A stretch of 64,000 nucleotides of DNA from positions 1 to 64,000 of the forward strand of contig DATKSL010000011.1 in the NCBI GenBank assembly GCA_035531675.1, in the 5' to 3' direction. Both the position numbers and the translations under genes were made by a program. Shown piece by piece: positions 25,456 through 35,293 of the stretch. Numbering within the stretch: the first letter of the stretch is position 1; every line of letters begins with the position of its first letter. Source of the DNA: JAJPIG01 sp035531675 (lineage in GTDB: Bacteria; Desulfobacterota; Binatia; Binatales; Binataceae). The notes below the pieces were generated by a model, which saw nothing but the letters and a program-made list of their open reading frames with translations, did not search any database and was not told where the DNA came from.

Positions 25456-26517
25456 ATGGAATACGGGATCAATTTCGCAACCTCAGCGCATCACTGGAAG
25501 GTGGTGAAGCGCGCCGAGGAGATGGGATTCACCCATGCCTGGTTTTACGATACGCAACTGCTGAATGCCGATGTCTTCGTGGCGTTAACCGCCGCCGCCA
25601 TGCAGACCTCGAAAATCAAGCTCTGTACCGGAGTGCTGGTCCCTTCCAATCGCATCGCGCCGGTCACGGCCAGCGCCCTGGCCTCGCTCAACGCACTGGC
25701 GCCCGGCCGCGTCGTGTTCGGTGTTGGCACCGGCTTCACCGCTCGCCGGACGATGGGACTGCCCGCCATCACACTTGCCCGACTCGAAGAATATGTCCGG
25801 GTGGTGCAAGGATTGCTCAAGGGTGAGACGGTCGAATGGAGCGGCGAGGGCGTCACCCGCAAGATTCGTTTCCTCAATCCGGAGCTGAAGCTGGTCAATA
25901 TCGACGATCCGATTCCGGTCCACATTTCAGCCTTCGGCGAGCGCGGCCGGGCTTTGACGGCCAGGCTCGGCACCGGCTGGATATATGGCGGCGGTCCGGA
26001 ATCCGGCCTGGCGTTGGCTTCGATGAGAAAAGCCTGGGGCGGAGCCGGTCGCGAAGTTAAGAACCTCTACTCCAGCACCCTGGTTGCAGGCTGCGTGCTC
26101 GCCGAGGGTGAGCCCGCCGATAGCCCGCGGGCCCGGGCGCAGGCGGGTCCGTCCGCAACCATACTGTTTCACGAATGGGCGGAACGCGAGGAGCTTGGCA
26201 CGCTGGGCTTCGGGGTCGTGCCGCAGCTCAAAGCGCAATACGAGGCTTATCGAAAGATCTACAACAGCTACCAGCCCCCGGACGCGCGTTACCTCACCAA
26301 CCATCGCGGCCATCTGATGTTCCTGCGGCCTGAGGAGCATCAGCTCATCACGCCGGAGCTCATCCGGATGACGAGTCTCACCGGTACCCAGGCGGAAGTG
26401 ATCGATTCGGTGCGCAAGATCAAGGCGGCCGGCTTCAGCCAGCTTTCCGTTCATCTGCGAATCGGCCACGAGATGGCGATGCTCGAAGATTGGGCCAGGG
26501 TCATCGAGAAGGTCTGA
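25456..26517 (+). CDS. LLM-class F420-dependent oxidoreductase, first gene of second catabolic operon
   Basis: This 353-residue luciferase-like TIM-barrel oxidoreductase has the segments MGFTHAWFYDTQLLNADVF, IKLCTGVLVPSNRIAPVTA and GRVVFGVGTGFTAR, which in this branch line the F420 or flavin site. It has a GAGGTG ribosome site. It starts a co-directional run with a FAD hydroxylase, an acyl-CoA synthetase, a crotonase and a VOC protein, at gaps of 94, 50, 41 and 56 bases. It is more distant from the two LLM proteins at 11484-13527 than they are from each other in general appearance. It probably does a ring reduction or hydroxylation in the same pathway. Confidence 0.88.
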   Translation: MEYGINFATSAHHWKVVKRAEEMGFTHAWFYDTQLLNADVFVALTAAAMQTSKIKLCTGVLVPSNRIAPVTASALASLNALAPGRVVFGVGTGFTARRTMGLPAITLARLEEYVRVVQGLLKGETVEWSGEGVTRKIRFLNPELKLVNIDDPIPVHISAFGERGRALTARLGTGWIYGGGPESGLALASMRKAWGGAGREVKNLYSSTLVAGCVLAEGEPADSPRARAQAGPSATILFHEWAEREELGTLGFGVVPQLKAQYEAYRKIYNSYQPPDARYLTNHRGHLMFLRPEEHQLITPELIRMTSLTGTQAEVIDSVRKIKAAGFSQLSVHLRIGHEMAMLEDWARVIEKV

Positions 26518-26611
26518 CCGGCGCGGGGGATTCAAAGGGAGTTCGGCGGGCGCCCGATGACTACCGGCGATATTCGGAAGGCAGCGATTTCGAGCCGCGA
26601 GGGGTGACTGA

Positions 26612-28189
26612 ATGTACGATGCCGTCATCGTCGGCTATGGTCCCACTGGTCAGGCCCTCGCTGCGATGCTGGGACATCGCGGCTACCGGGTAGCTGCCGC
26701 GGAGCGCTGGCCCACGCTCTATCCTTACCCGCGCGCGGGCCATGTCGACGATGAGATACTGCGCATCTTTCAGTCCCTGGGTATCGCCCAGGAGATCCAT
26801 GAATCGTCATCGCGCTACCGGGCCTTCCAATACATAAGTCGCCGGGGCGAGGTTCTTAGAACAATCCCGTGTGAGGCCGGGCAACTCGGCTGGCACTCGC
26901 ATTACTCGCTCTATCAGCCGTACATGGAGCAACTGCTTGACTCCGCGGTGCGGCGAAGCCCGCAGGTGGAGGTTTGCCAGGGCTGGCAGGCGGAAGCGGT
27001 CGGGCAGGGCGATGGCGCGGTCAGCGTGACGATCAGGCGTGGCGACGTACAGGCCGGATCGTGGACGCCGACCGCCGAGACTCGCGAACTCGAGGCGCGT
27101 TATCTTATCGGCGCGGATGGCGCCAACAGCGTGGTCAGGCGTGACTGCGGCGTGACGATGGTCGACCTGGGCTTCGAAGCGGATTGGCTGGTGGTCTTTG
27201 CCGAACGGCTGGACCCTGCCGTCGGCGCTGAGATGCCCGACGGCGCTCAACTCGTCGATCCGGCGCGCCCGACCACGTTGTTTCGTCAGTCCGGCAAACG
27301 TTTCGCCCGTTGGGAATTCATGCTGATGCCGGGCGAATCGCGCGAGGAAATGAGCGCGGCGCAGGTATGCTGGCAATTGATCGAACGATGGGGTTTCACT
27401 CCGTCAAATTCCCGGCTGGTGCGACATTCGGTCTTCACCTTCCGCTCGGCCGTCGCGGAAAACTGGCGGGCCGGCGCGGTCCTGCTGGCCGGCGACGCGG
27501 CGCATCTGATGCCGCCGTTCATGGGTCAGGGGATGTGCTCCGGTTTTCGTGACGCACTGAACCTGGCCTGGAAGCTCGACCTTATCCTGCGCGGCGATGC
27601 CGACGCCGGGTTGCTGGATAGCTACATGGTGGAGCGCCGTCCGCATGTCGAGGCGGCCATCGCCGGCTCGGTCGCCGTCGGCCAGTTAATCAGCGTGACG
27701 GACGAGAGCGAGGCCGAGCGCCGCGATGCGTTGTTGCGCGCCGGCGGCGGGTTGCCGGTTTGGCGAATGCCGGGCCTTGATTCCGGCATCCTCCATCGCC
27801 TGCCGGACGGCCAGGTCGCGCCGCCCGCCGGTCTGCTCTCGATCCAGGGACAGGTCCGGAAACAAGATCTTGAAGGGCTGTTCGACGATGTCGTCGGCAG
27901 AGGATGGGCGGTGATCGGGACGCAATGCGACCCGCATGAATTTCTCACCGCCGAGCAGCGCGCTTTTCTGTCGCGAATCGGGACCAGGGTCGTTCAACTC
28001 AAACCAGCGGGATCGGGCGCCGACGTGATAGACGCGCGCGGCGAATACGCTCGATGGTTCGACACGCTCGGAGTAGCGGCCTTAGTCGTGCGGCCCGACT
28101 TTTACCTCTTCGGGGGAGCGCGCGCGCCGCAGGAGCTCGGTCGATTGGTCGAGGATCTCAGACGACAACTCGCGATCATCGATCAGTGA
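26612..28189 (+). CDS. FAD-dependent aromatic hydroxylase (MhpA-like group A monooxygenase)
   Basis: This 525-residue flavoprotein hydroxylase has the N-terminal FAD-binding GYGPTGQ motif (GxGxxG-type), the RYLIGADGANSVVR segment corresponding to the DG motif, and LLAGDAAHLMPPFMGQG corresponding to the GD motif. The order and spacing match 3-(3-hydroxyphenyl)propionate hydroxylase MhpA and other phenol hydroxylases of the p-hydroxybenzoate hydroxylase class. These insert one oxygen atom ortho to a phenolic OH using NAD(P)H and O2. The C-terminal 130 residues hold a thioredoxin-like tail (LVVRPDFYLFGGA) as in that class. It would create the catechol-type substrate for the ring cleavage suggested by the VOC gene downstream. 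Confidence 0.9.
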   Translation: MYDAVIVGYGPTGQALAAMLGHRGYRVAAAERWPTLYPYPRAGHVDDEILRIFQSLGIAQEIHESSSRYRAFQYISRRGEVLRTIPCEAGQLGWHSHYSLYQPYMEQLLDSAVRRSPQVEVCQGWQAEAVGQGDGAVSVTIRRGDVQAGSWTPTAETRELEARYLIGADGANSVVRRDCGVTMVDLGFEADWLVVFAERLDPAVGAEMPDGAQLVDPARPTTLFRQSGKRFARWEFMLMPGESREEMSAAQVCWQLIERWGFTPSNSRLVRHSVFTFRSAVAENWRAGAVLLAGDAAHLMPPFMGQGMCSGFRDALNLAWKLDLILRGDADAGLLDSYMVERRPHVEAAIAGSVAVGQLISVTDESEAERRDALLRAGGGLPVWRMPGLDSGILHRLPDGQVAPPAGLLSIQGQVRKQDLEGLFDDVVGRGWAVIGTQCDPHEFLTAEQRAFLSRIGTRVVQLKPAGSGADVIDARGEYARWFDTLGVAALVVRPDFYLFGGARAPQELGRLVEDLRRQLAIIDQ

Positions 28190-28239
28190 GGCTGACCGAC
28201 AGCGGTCGGTGCGTTTCGGGTCGCCATCGGATGTAACTG

Positions 28240-30339
28240 ATGCCGCATCGATTGAACCGTCTCTTTCGACCCCGCAATGTCGCGGTGGTCGGTGCGAGCG
28301 AAAACCAGGCGCGATCGAACAGCTCGGTCAATGCGATGCTCGAGGCGGGCGTCCGCCTCCATCTGGTCAACCCCAATCGGCCGACCGCGTACGGACGTCC
28401 AACCTGTCCGAGTCTGAGCGCGATCGGCGAACCGCTCGATGCGGCACTGATCCTGACCGGCGCCGCAACCGCCGTCGACGTTACGCGGGAGGCGGCCAGC
28501 CTTGATGTTGGCGGGGTGGTCGTCATTGGCGCCGGATTTCGCGAGGCCGGGGCGGAAGGAGCTGCGCGCGAGCAAAGTCTGATCGATGCCGCCGCCGGCA
28601 TGCCGCTCCTCGGTCCCAACTGCAACGGCTTCATCAATGTCGTCAACGGGGCGCGCCTTTCCGGAGCGCCGCGGATGCCTTTGGCGCGCGGCAGGCTCGG
28701 CTTCGTAACGCATAGCGGCGCTACTATCGGGCCGATGGGAATCGCCGGGGCCGAACGAGGCGTCGGTTTCTCCTTCCTGATTTCGACCGGCAACGAAGCC
28801 GTGGTCGAGATGTCCGAATGCATCGACTTTCTGGCACAGGACCAGGATACGCAAGCCATCTGCCTGCTGGTCGAGACCATCCGCCGCCCGTCGGCCTTTT
28901 TCGAAGCTGTGCGGCGGGCGCAGGAGGCCGGAAAACCGATCGTGGCGCTCAAGAACGGGCGCAGCCGGCGCGGCCGCGAAATTGCGACCTCGCACACCGG
29001 GGCAGTGACCGATGAGGCCTGGATTTACGAGGCCGCTTTCAAGCAGCATGGCATCGCCGTCGCCCGCGACCTCGTCGAACTGATGGATCGGGCGGTGCTC
29101 TTCGATCAAATTCCGCCGTCGCGATGGCCCGCGGCTCGTGGCCTCGCCGTCGTCTCCGGTTCCGGGGGATGGGCCGCGATGGCCGGTGATCTCTGCGAAG
29201 AGGAAAACCTCGCGCTGCCGGCGCTCTCCGCGCTGCGCGATCGCGTCGCCCGCGTGATTCCCGGTGTCGCCACGGTCAATCCGCTCGACTTGACCGGTGC
29301 GGCGATGACGAACCCACAAATCATGGAGTCGGTGCTGGAAGATTTCGCGGGCTGCCCCGAGGTCGACGCGATGATGGTGCTGTGGCCGGTGGTCGCGGAA
29401 ACCCTGCGCGCCGGAAATGCGTTCGTCGAGCCGGCCCGCAAGACCGCGGCGCTGACCGATAAACTCGTCATCGTCAGTTCGATCGAGGGCGGTCAATTGG
29501 GGCCGTTCGCCGATCATCTGATCAAAGAAGGGATCGCTGTCGGGCGTGGCCTGAGAAGCACGCTGCGGGCGCTAAAGACCACCGGAGATTTCGTGCGACG
29601 TCGTGCGCGCAAGCGCGATGCTCCCGCTGAATGCGCGGCGCTCCCATATCCCGACGCATCGGCGATTGCTTCGTCAGCCGGCCCGATGCTGCCGTTTTCG
29701 GAGACCATGGCGATGTTGCATCGCGCCGGAATTCCGGTTGCACCCTTCCGGATCATACGAGCCGGCGAGCCGCTGACTGCCGACGGCCTCGAATTCAAGC
29801 CGCCGTTCGTCGTCAAACTCGCCGATGTTCCTCATCGCACCCAGATGGATGCTGTGCGCCTGCGGGTGCAGGCGGCCGAGCTGGTGCAGGTCGCCGCGGA
29901 ACTCCGCATCCTGGCGGCGCGTCACAACGTCCCGCCGGATATCGTTGTCCAGCCGCAACTCGGCTTCGACGCCGAACTGTTCATGGGCGTGAAGGCCGAC
30001 ACCGCGCTCGGTCCCATCGCGGTCTGCGGGCTTGGTGGTATCCTGGTCGAATTGCTACGCAGTATCGGCGGCTTGCGCGCGCCGTTTACGCCAGGCGACG
30101 CGGAAGATTTGCTGGCGGAACTGGAGGACAACGGCATCTTTGCCGCGGCGCAGACCAGGCCGCGATGGGATCGCAGCGAGTTGGCGGACATCCTGGTCAA
30201 AGTCGGACGGCTGGGCGCCGGCGCGCAGGCTTGGATGTCCTCGCTCGATATTAATCCGCTCGGCTTCGGGACGCAGGGTTTCATCGCGGTCGACGGGCTC
30301 TGCATCCTTAAGGGTCAACTCACTAAATCGTCGACGTGA
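28240..30339 (+). CDS. ADP-forming acetate--CoA ligase family acyl-CoA synthetase (single-chain alpha-beta fusion)
   Basis: The 699-residue protein joins a CoA-binding domain (about 5-130; PRNVAVVGASEN), two succinyl-CoA-ligase-like domains (about 145-470; FVTHSGATIGPM and ATSHTGAVTDEAW, where the first or second His is probably the phosphorylated one) and a C-terminal ATP-grasp domain (about 490-690; PPFVVKLADVPH, GLGGILVELL). This is the fused acyl-CoA synthetase (NDP-forming) layout. Members make acyl-CoA from small organic or aryl acids with ATP to ADP + Pi, or run in reverse to make ATP. In this operon it probably activates an aromatic acid or ring-cleavage product before crotonase action. 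Confidence 0.9.
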   Translation: MPHRLNRLFRPRNVAVVGASENQARSNSSVNAMLEAGVRLHLVNPNRPTAYGRPTCPSLSAIGEPLDAALILTGAATAVDVTREAASLDVGGVVVIGAGFREAGAEGAAREQSLIDAAAGMPLLGPNCNGFINVVNGARLSGAPRMPLARGRLGFVTHSGATIGPMGIAGAERGVGFSFLISTGNEAVVEMSECIDFLAQDQDTQAICLLVETIRRPSAFFEAVRRAQEAGKPIVALKNGRSRRGREIATSHTGAVTDEAWIYEAAFKQHGIAVARDLVELMDRAVLFDQIPPSRWPAARGLAVVSGSGGWAAMAGDLCEEENLALPALSALRDRVARVIPGVATVNPLDLTGAAMTNPQIMESVLEDFAGCPEVDAMMVLWPVVAETLRAGNAFVEPARKTAALTDKLVIVSSIEGGQLGPFADHLIKEGIAVGRGLRSTLRALKTTGDFVRRRARKRDAPAECAALPYPDASAIASSAGPMLPFSETMAMLHRAGIPVAPFRIIRAGEPLTADGLEFKPPFVVKLADVPHRTQMDAVRLRVQAAELVQVAAELRILAARHNVPPDIVVQPQLGFDAELFMGVKADTALGPIAVCGLGGILVELLRSIGGLRAPFTPGDAEDLLAELEDNGIFAAAQTRPRWDRSELADILVKVGRLGAGAQAWMSSLDINPLGFGTQGFIAVDGLCILKGQLTKSST

Positions 30340-30380
30340 ACCCGCACTGATCAGATTCGATTGCCGGAGGCTGGAAATTC

Positions 30381-31232
30381 ATGAGCACAAGCGACGCAAG
30401 CAAGTTTGCTCACATCATCTACAAAGTTGACGGTCGGGTTGCGACGATTACGCTCAACCGCCCCGAACGGCTCAACGCCATGGACCATGGACCGGGGAGC
30501 ATGCAGCGCGAGGTGATCGAGGCGCTCGAACTCGCCGACCTCGACGCCGACGTCGGCTGCGTGGTGGTGACCGGTGCGGGGCGCGCATTTTCATCGGGTG
30601 GCAATCTTGGCAACGCCGCGCTGCCGGTCAGCGCCATCGACTATTACTGGTTCCTGAGCCAGGAGGACGTCGACAACGAGCGCATCTTCGAGTTGCGCAA
30701 GCCGGTGATCGGCGCGATCAACGGTATCTGCTACGGCGCGGCCCTGATGATGGCGGCGCACTTCGACATCCTGATTGCTTCGGAGGACGCGACCTTCGGC
30801 CTGATCGAGGCTCGCATGGGCGGCACGGGTGTCGACGCGCTTTCCTACCTGATCGGCGCCCAGTGGGCCAAGTTCCTGGTTCTGAGCGGGGAGCTGATCA
30901 GCGCGTCGAAAGCGAAAGAGATCGGCCTGGTGCTGGAGGTGTTTCGCCCGGAGATTTTCGAACCGAAGGTCTACGACCTGGCGCGTCGCATCGCTTCGAT
31001 GCCGCGCGACGCCGTGATCCTCAACCGCCGTCTGGTCAACGCTTCGCTGCGGGCGATGGGCTGGGGCACGCAGAAGCAGTTGGCCAGAGCGCTGAATTCC
31101 GTCACCAATTCGGTCGGCGAAGAAGCGGTCGCTGCCGATGGCCGGAAGTTCGCCGAGGTGAGGAAAGCCGGCTGGAAGGCCTTTAAGGAAGCGCGCGATG
31201 CCCCGTTCAAGAAACCATGGCTGGAAACCTGA
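30381..31232 (+). CDS. Enoyl-CoA hydratase/isomerase (crotonase) family protein
   Basis: This 283-residue crotonase-fold protein has TITLNRPERLNAMDHG at the N-terminus, the first oxyanion-hole segment GRAFSSGGNL, and GICYGAALMMAAHFDILIASEDATFGLIEARMG. The last carries the second oxyanion Gly and one candidate catalytic Glu. The second catalytic Glu of true hydratases (usually near FxGLxE) is not obvious, since the segment reads YGAALMM, so isomerase, hydrolase or other activity is possible. It follows the acyl-CoA synthetase by 41 bases and would act on the CoA ester it makes. Confidence 0.88.
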   Translation: MSTSDASKFAHIIYKVDGRVATITLNRPERLNAMDHGPGSMQREVIEALELADLDADVGCVVVTGAGRAFSSGGNLGNAALPVSAIDYYWFLSQEDVDNERIFELRKPVIGAINGICYGAALMMAAHFDILIASEDATFGLIEARMGGTGVDALSYLIGAQWAKFLVLSGELISASKAKEIGLVLEVFRPEIFEPKVYDLARRIASMPRDAVILNRRLVNASLRAMGWGTQKQLARALNSVTNSVGEEAVAADGRKFAEVRKAGWKAFKEARDAPFKKPWLET

Positions 31233-31288
31233 GCCGCCGGCGATGATATGATGGTGCCGCCTGGGAGCCTGAGATTGGAGGTGCGAGC

Positions 31289-31759
31289 ATGGCTATCCGA
31301 CGTACCGGCCACGTTGCGCTAAGAGTGCGCGATCTGGAGGCCGCCCGCCATTTCTACAGCGATATTCTTGGCATGCGCATCGGAGAGGAGTGGCCCGGTC
31401 GAGCGATCTTCTTTCGCTTCAACGATTACCATCACGACATCGTGGTCTTCAAAGCTGACGATGATGCAGAACCCGCCAGCCAGCGGCACGCGGGCGCGGC
31501 ACATATTGCGTTCCTGGCCGACGATTTCGAGACGGTGCGGAATATCTATCGCCGTCTGCGCGACAATGACGTGCGCGTGAGATGCACCGATCACGGCTTC
31601 ACCAAGAGCGTTTATTTCAACGACCCTGACGGTATCGAGCTGGAAGTTTATGCCGAGGTTCCCGAGTTCGACTGGCGCAAGGAAGGTCTGGGGAAGCGCG
31701 AGCCCTTTGACATGGAGGAGCTCTCGAGGTCGCAACCGAAGACTGCACCCGGCCGATAG
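31289..31759 (+). CDS. VOC-family type I extradiol dioxygenase or related metalloenzyme
   Basis: This 156-residue single-module vicinal-oxygen-chelate protein has metal ligands readable as His in TGHVALRVRD, His in AAHIAFLADD and Glu in GIELEVYAEV. That is the 2-His-1-carboxylate order of type I extradiol dioxygenases. NDPDGIELE matches the family signature. The small size is that of one-domain dioxygenases and glyoxalase-like enzymes, so ring cleavage is plausible but not certain. A GGAGG ribosome site precedes the ATG. It is the last gene of the operon starting at 25456. Confidence 0.85.
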   Translation: MAIRRTGHVALRVRDLEAARHFYSDILGMRIGEEWPGRAIFFRFNDYHHDIVVFKADDDAEPASQRHAGAAHIAFLADDFETVRNIYRRLRDNDVRVRCTDHGFTKSVYFNDPDGIELEVYAEVPEFDWRKEGLGKREPFDMEELSRSQPKTAPGR

Positions 31760-32025
31760 ATTTGATGGACGCGGGCCGGCGCGCTCTATTGGAGGGGAGA
31801 TCTTTCGCGAATGCCGGCTTCGTCAGCATCCCGTGGCCGCGCGAAAACAACGCCTGCCAAAAACGACTGCGCGGTCGCCTCACTTGAAAGACCCATGGTA
31901 AACATTCCGGCCGAGGTTCAAAGGTCGGTATTCGCCCGTTGCAGCATCTTCCGGGCGAAATCTGTGAAACGTAATCTGCATCGGCCGCTTTGCTGCGGCG
32001 CACCTGATTAAAGGGGAGCTTCGCC

Positions 32026-35000
32026 ATGATGTGGTTGGTCCGTTTGGCGTTGCGCCGGCCCATCTCGGTGGCAGTGATGGCGCTGCTGATGCTGGTGCTG
32101 GGCGCGCTCTCGTTCGCGCTGATGAACGTGGACATCTTTCCGGCGATAAATCTGCCGGTGGTTATGGTGGTGTGGAATTATCCCGGCCTGTCGGCGCTGC
32201 AGGTCGAGCGCAACATGGTCTGGATCAGCGAGCGCGCCTATTCGACCACGGTCAACGACATCGAACATATCGATTCCGAATCGATCAACGGTCTCGGCAT
32301 TCTCAAGGTCTACTTTCATCCCGATGCTGACCTGGGTTCCGCGATCGCGCAAATCAACGCTGTTTCCGAGACCCTCCTGCGGATTCTGCCGCGCGGCATT
32401 CAGCCGCCGCAGATCATCTCCTACGACGCCTCGAACGTGCCGGTCGCCCAACTGAACATCTACAGCGAGACCATGTCCCAGCAGCAGTTGTTCGACTACG
32501 GGCTCAATTTCGTCCGTATCCAGCTGTTCACGATCCCCGGCTTCTCCAGCCCGGCGCCGCTGGGCGGAGTGCAGCGTGCGGTGATGGTTAATCTGAATCC
32601 GACGGCGCTGTACGCCAACGGACTGTCGCCCGCCGACGTCGGCTCCGCGCTGGCCCAGACCAACGTGGTTATTCCATCGGGAACCGCGCGGATCGGCAAC
32701 TATGAATACAATGTCGATATCAACATGATGCCGAGGACGGTGGGCGACTTTAACCAGCTGCCGCTCAAGGTCGTCAACGGGGTCCCGGTCCATGTCGGCG
32801 ATCTCGCGCCGGTCTCCGATACCCATCAGCCGCAGACCAACATCGTGCGCATCGACGGGCGCGTCGGCACCTATCTGATGGTGATCAAGCACGCGGCCGC
32901 CTCGACGCTCGCGGTGGTGGACGCGGTGAAGGCCCGCATCCCGCAGATCCTCGCGGTCGCACCGAAAGGACTGAAGGTTGTTCTGACCTTTGACCAGTCG
33001 AAGTTCGTCCGCGCAGCGCTGTGGGACGTGGTGCGTGAATCGGCCATCGCAGCGGGACTGGTGGCGCTGATGGCGCTGGTCTTTCTGGGTTCGCCCCGCA
33101 GCATGCTGATCGTGATCATCTCGATCCCACTGTCGATTCTGACCGCGATCGTTGGCCTGAAGCTGGCGGGGCAGACCCTCAATATCATGACGCTCGGCGG
33201 CCTCGCCCTGGCGGTCGGCATGCTGGTCGACGACGCCACGGTCGAAATCGAGAACATCCACCGCAACCACGCGATGCATAAGCCGCTGGTGACGGCGATT
33301 CTCGACGGCGCCTCGCAGATCGCGACCCCTACCCTGGTCGGGACCCTTTCGATCTGCATTGTCTTTTTCCCGGTGGTGCTGCTGTCGGGCGTAGCGAAGT
33401 TTTTGTTCACGCCGCTTGCGATGGCGGTGGTGTTCGCGATGCTGACGTCGTATCTGCTGTCGCGCACGCTGGTCACGACCATGGCGCACCATCTGTTGCC
33501 CGCCATCCATGACGAACACCGCGGTGACGGATGGTGGGACCGCTTCGTCCGGGCCTTTGATGGCGGCTTCGATCGCTGCGCCGAAAGCTATCGCCGCGCG
33601 CTCGCGAGTTTCATCGAATGGCGACTGCTGACGCTGAGCGCCGTCGCCGTGATGATCGTGTTCTCGCTGTTCCTTATAAAGGTCGCCGGCGAGGACTTCT
33701 TCCCGCCGGTGGATGCCGGCATGATGCGGCTTCATGTGCGCGCGCCGACCGGCACCCGGCTGGAACGAACGGAGGCGATCGTCGATCGGATCGAGGGCTC
33801 GATTCGCACGCTGATCCCGCGCAACGAACTGCAGATAATCAGCGACAACATCGGCCTGCCGGTGTCCTACGACCTCGCCTTTTACCAAACCGACAGTACC
33901 GGGTCACAGGATGCGGACATCCTGGTCCAGCTGAAGCCCGAACACCATCCGACTGCATTGTATGAGGCGCGCATCCGAAAACTGCTGCGGCATCAGTATC
34001 CTGACGTCACCACGTATTTCCAGGCTGCCGATATCGTCAGCCAGGTGCTGAACTTCGGCCTGCCGGCGGCCCTCGACGTGCAGATAAGTGGCAACAATCT
34101 GCAGACCGATTACGCAATCGCCGCGCGGCTCCAGAACGAAGCCGAGCGGATTCCCGGAGTGGCCGACCTGCGGATTGCCGAGCCGTTGGATTATCCCGCC
34201 CTCAAGGTCGACGTGGACCGCGACCGCGCGCTGGAACTGGGCGCAACCCAGGAGCAGGTGGCCTCCGCCCTGCTCACCGCGTTGAGCGGCAACACGCTGA
34301 TTGAGCCGAACTTCTGGCTCGACCCGAAGAGCGGCGTCAACTACGCAGTGATCTCGCAGATGCCCGTACATTACGTGGATTCGGTGCAGGCCCTTGAGCG
34401 CATTCCGATCCTCGGTTCCGCCGCCGCGGCGGCCACCGGCGTGGCCGACGGCAGCGGCTCCGGTTTCGTTCCGCCCAGCCAGATGCTCGGCAATGTCGCG
34501 ACCATCACTCACGGCGTCGACCCCTCGGTGATCGATCATTACACCGTGCAACGGGTGATCGATCTCGACGCCGGCGTTGCCGGCCGCGATCTGGGCAGCA
34601 CCTCCGCCGCGGTGCGTGAGGCGATCGCACGCCTCGGCAAGCTGCCGCCGGGAATCCAGATTACGATTCGAGGACAGAGCCAGGCGATGCAACAGTCGTT
34701 CGATACGCTCGGCCTCGGCATCATCCTCGCTATAATCCTGGTGTGCCTGTTGATGGCGGCGAATTTTCAGTCGTGGCTGGAGCCCTTCATCATCATACTC
34801 GCGGTGCCCGGCGCGCTTGCCGGAGTGCTGTGGATGCTGGTGCTTACCGGAACGACGATCAACGTCGAATCGTTGATGGGCACCATCATGGCGGTTGGAG
34901 TCGGAGTCGCAAACGGCAACCTGTTGATCACCTTCGCCAACGATCTGCGCGAGGAGGGACGTGATCCGGTCGAGGCCGCACTCATGGCCGGACGCATCAG

Positions 35001-35244
35001 GCTGCGACCGATTCTGATGACTGCGCTGGCGATGATTCTCGGCATGTTGCCGATGGCGATTGGCTTCGGGAGCGGCTCGGAACTCAATGCACCGTTGGGG
35101 CGCGCGGTGATCGGCGGACTGATCGCCGCCACCGCGATGACGCTGTTCGTGGTGCCGACGGTGTACTCGATGTTCAGCCGGCAGCTCAAGACCAAGCGCG
35201 AACGTGATGCTGAAATCGAAGCGGTTACTTTGCCGAGCGCATGA
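32026..35244 (+). CDS. RND family multidrug/solute efflux pump, inner-membrane permease
   Basis: This 1,072-residue permease is full length, with a duplicated half layout: TM1 (about 12-30), porter domain, six helices (about 335-545), then the second porter domain and helices (about 870-1050). TM4 holds the paired acidic residues in GMLVDDATVEIEN that take part in proton relay in AcrB-type pumps. The extended second half carries GTTINVESLMGTIMAVGVGVANGNLL. It is closer to the HAE1/MdtB type than to the metal pump at 2-1558. GGGGAG precedes the ATG. The adaptor gene follows after 49 bases. No outer-membrane channel gene is in this cluster, so TolC-like partners must be elsewhere. Confidence 0.92.
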   Translation: MMWLVRLALRRPISVAVMALLMLVLGALSFALMNVDIFPAINLPVVMVVWNYPGLSALQVERNMVWISERAYSTTVNDIEHIDSESINGLGILKVYFHPDADLGSAIAQINAVSETLLRILPRGIQPPQIISYDASNVPVAQLNIYSETMSQQQLFDYGLNFVRIQLFTIPGFSSPAPLGGVQRAVMVNLNPTALYANGLSPADVGSALAQTNVVIPSGTARIGNYEYNVDINMMPRTVGDFNQLPLKVVNGVPVHVGDLAPVSDTHQPQTNIVRIDGRVGTYLMVIKHAAASTLAVVDAVKARIPQILAVAPKGLKVVLTFDQSKFVRAALWDVVRESAIAAGLVALMALVFLGSPRSMLIVIISIPLSILTAIVGLKLAGQTLNIMTLGGLALAVGMLVDDATVEIENIHRNHAMHKPLVTAILDGASQIATPTLVGTLSICIVFFPVVLLSGVAKFLFTPLAMAVVFAMLTSYLLSRTLVTTMAHHLLPAIHDEHRGDGWWDRFVRAFDGGFDRCAESYRRALASFIEWRLLTLSAVAVMIVFSLFLIKVAGEDFFPPVDAGMMRLHVRAPTGTRLERTEAIVDRIEGSIRTLIPRNELQIISDNIGLPVSYDLAFYQTDSTGSQDADILVQLKPEHHPTALYEARIRKLLRHQYPDVTTYFQAADIVSQVLNFGLPAALDVQISGNNLQTDYAIAARLQNEAERIPGVADLRIAEPLDYPALKVDVDRDRALELGATQEQVASALLTALSGNTLIEPNFWLDPKSGVNYAVISQMPVHYVDSVQALERIPILGSAAAAATGVADGSGSGFVPPSQMLGNVATITHGVDPSVIDHYTVQRVIDLDAGVAGRDLGSTSAAVREAIARLGKLPPGIQITIRGQSQAMQQSFDTLGLGIILAIILVCLLMAANFQSWLEPFIIILAVPGALAGVLWMLVLTGTTINVESLMGTIMAVGVGVANGNLLITFANDLREEGRDPVEAALMAGRIRLRPILMTALAMILGMLPMAIGFGSGSELNAPLGRAVIGGLIAATAMTLFVVPTVYSMFSRQLKTKRERDAEIEAVTLPSA

Positions 35245-35293
35245 CGAGCCGGATCGCATGGCCTATTAATCGGCGCCTGCCGCCGGGCGTCGC

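Noticed and set aside
32008..35259. Two long antisense open frames opposite the RND permease
   Set aside because: The translations are rich in His/Arg/Asp/Gln with no hydrophobic or domain pattern, typical of GC-rich shadow frames. The sense frame is a complete RND permease.
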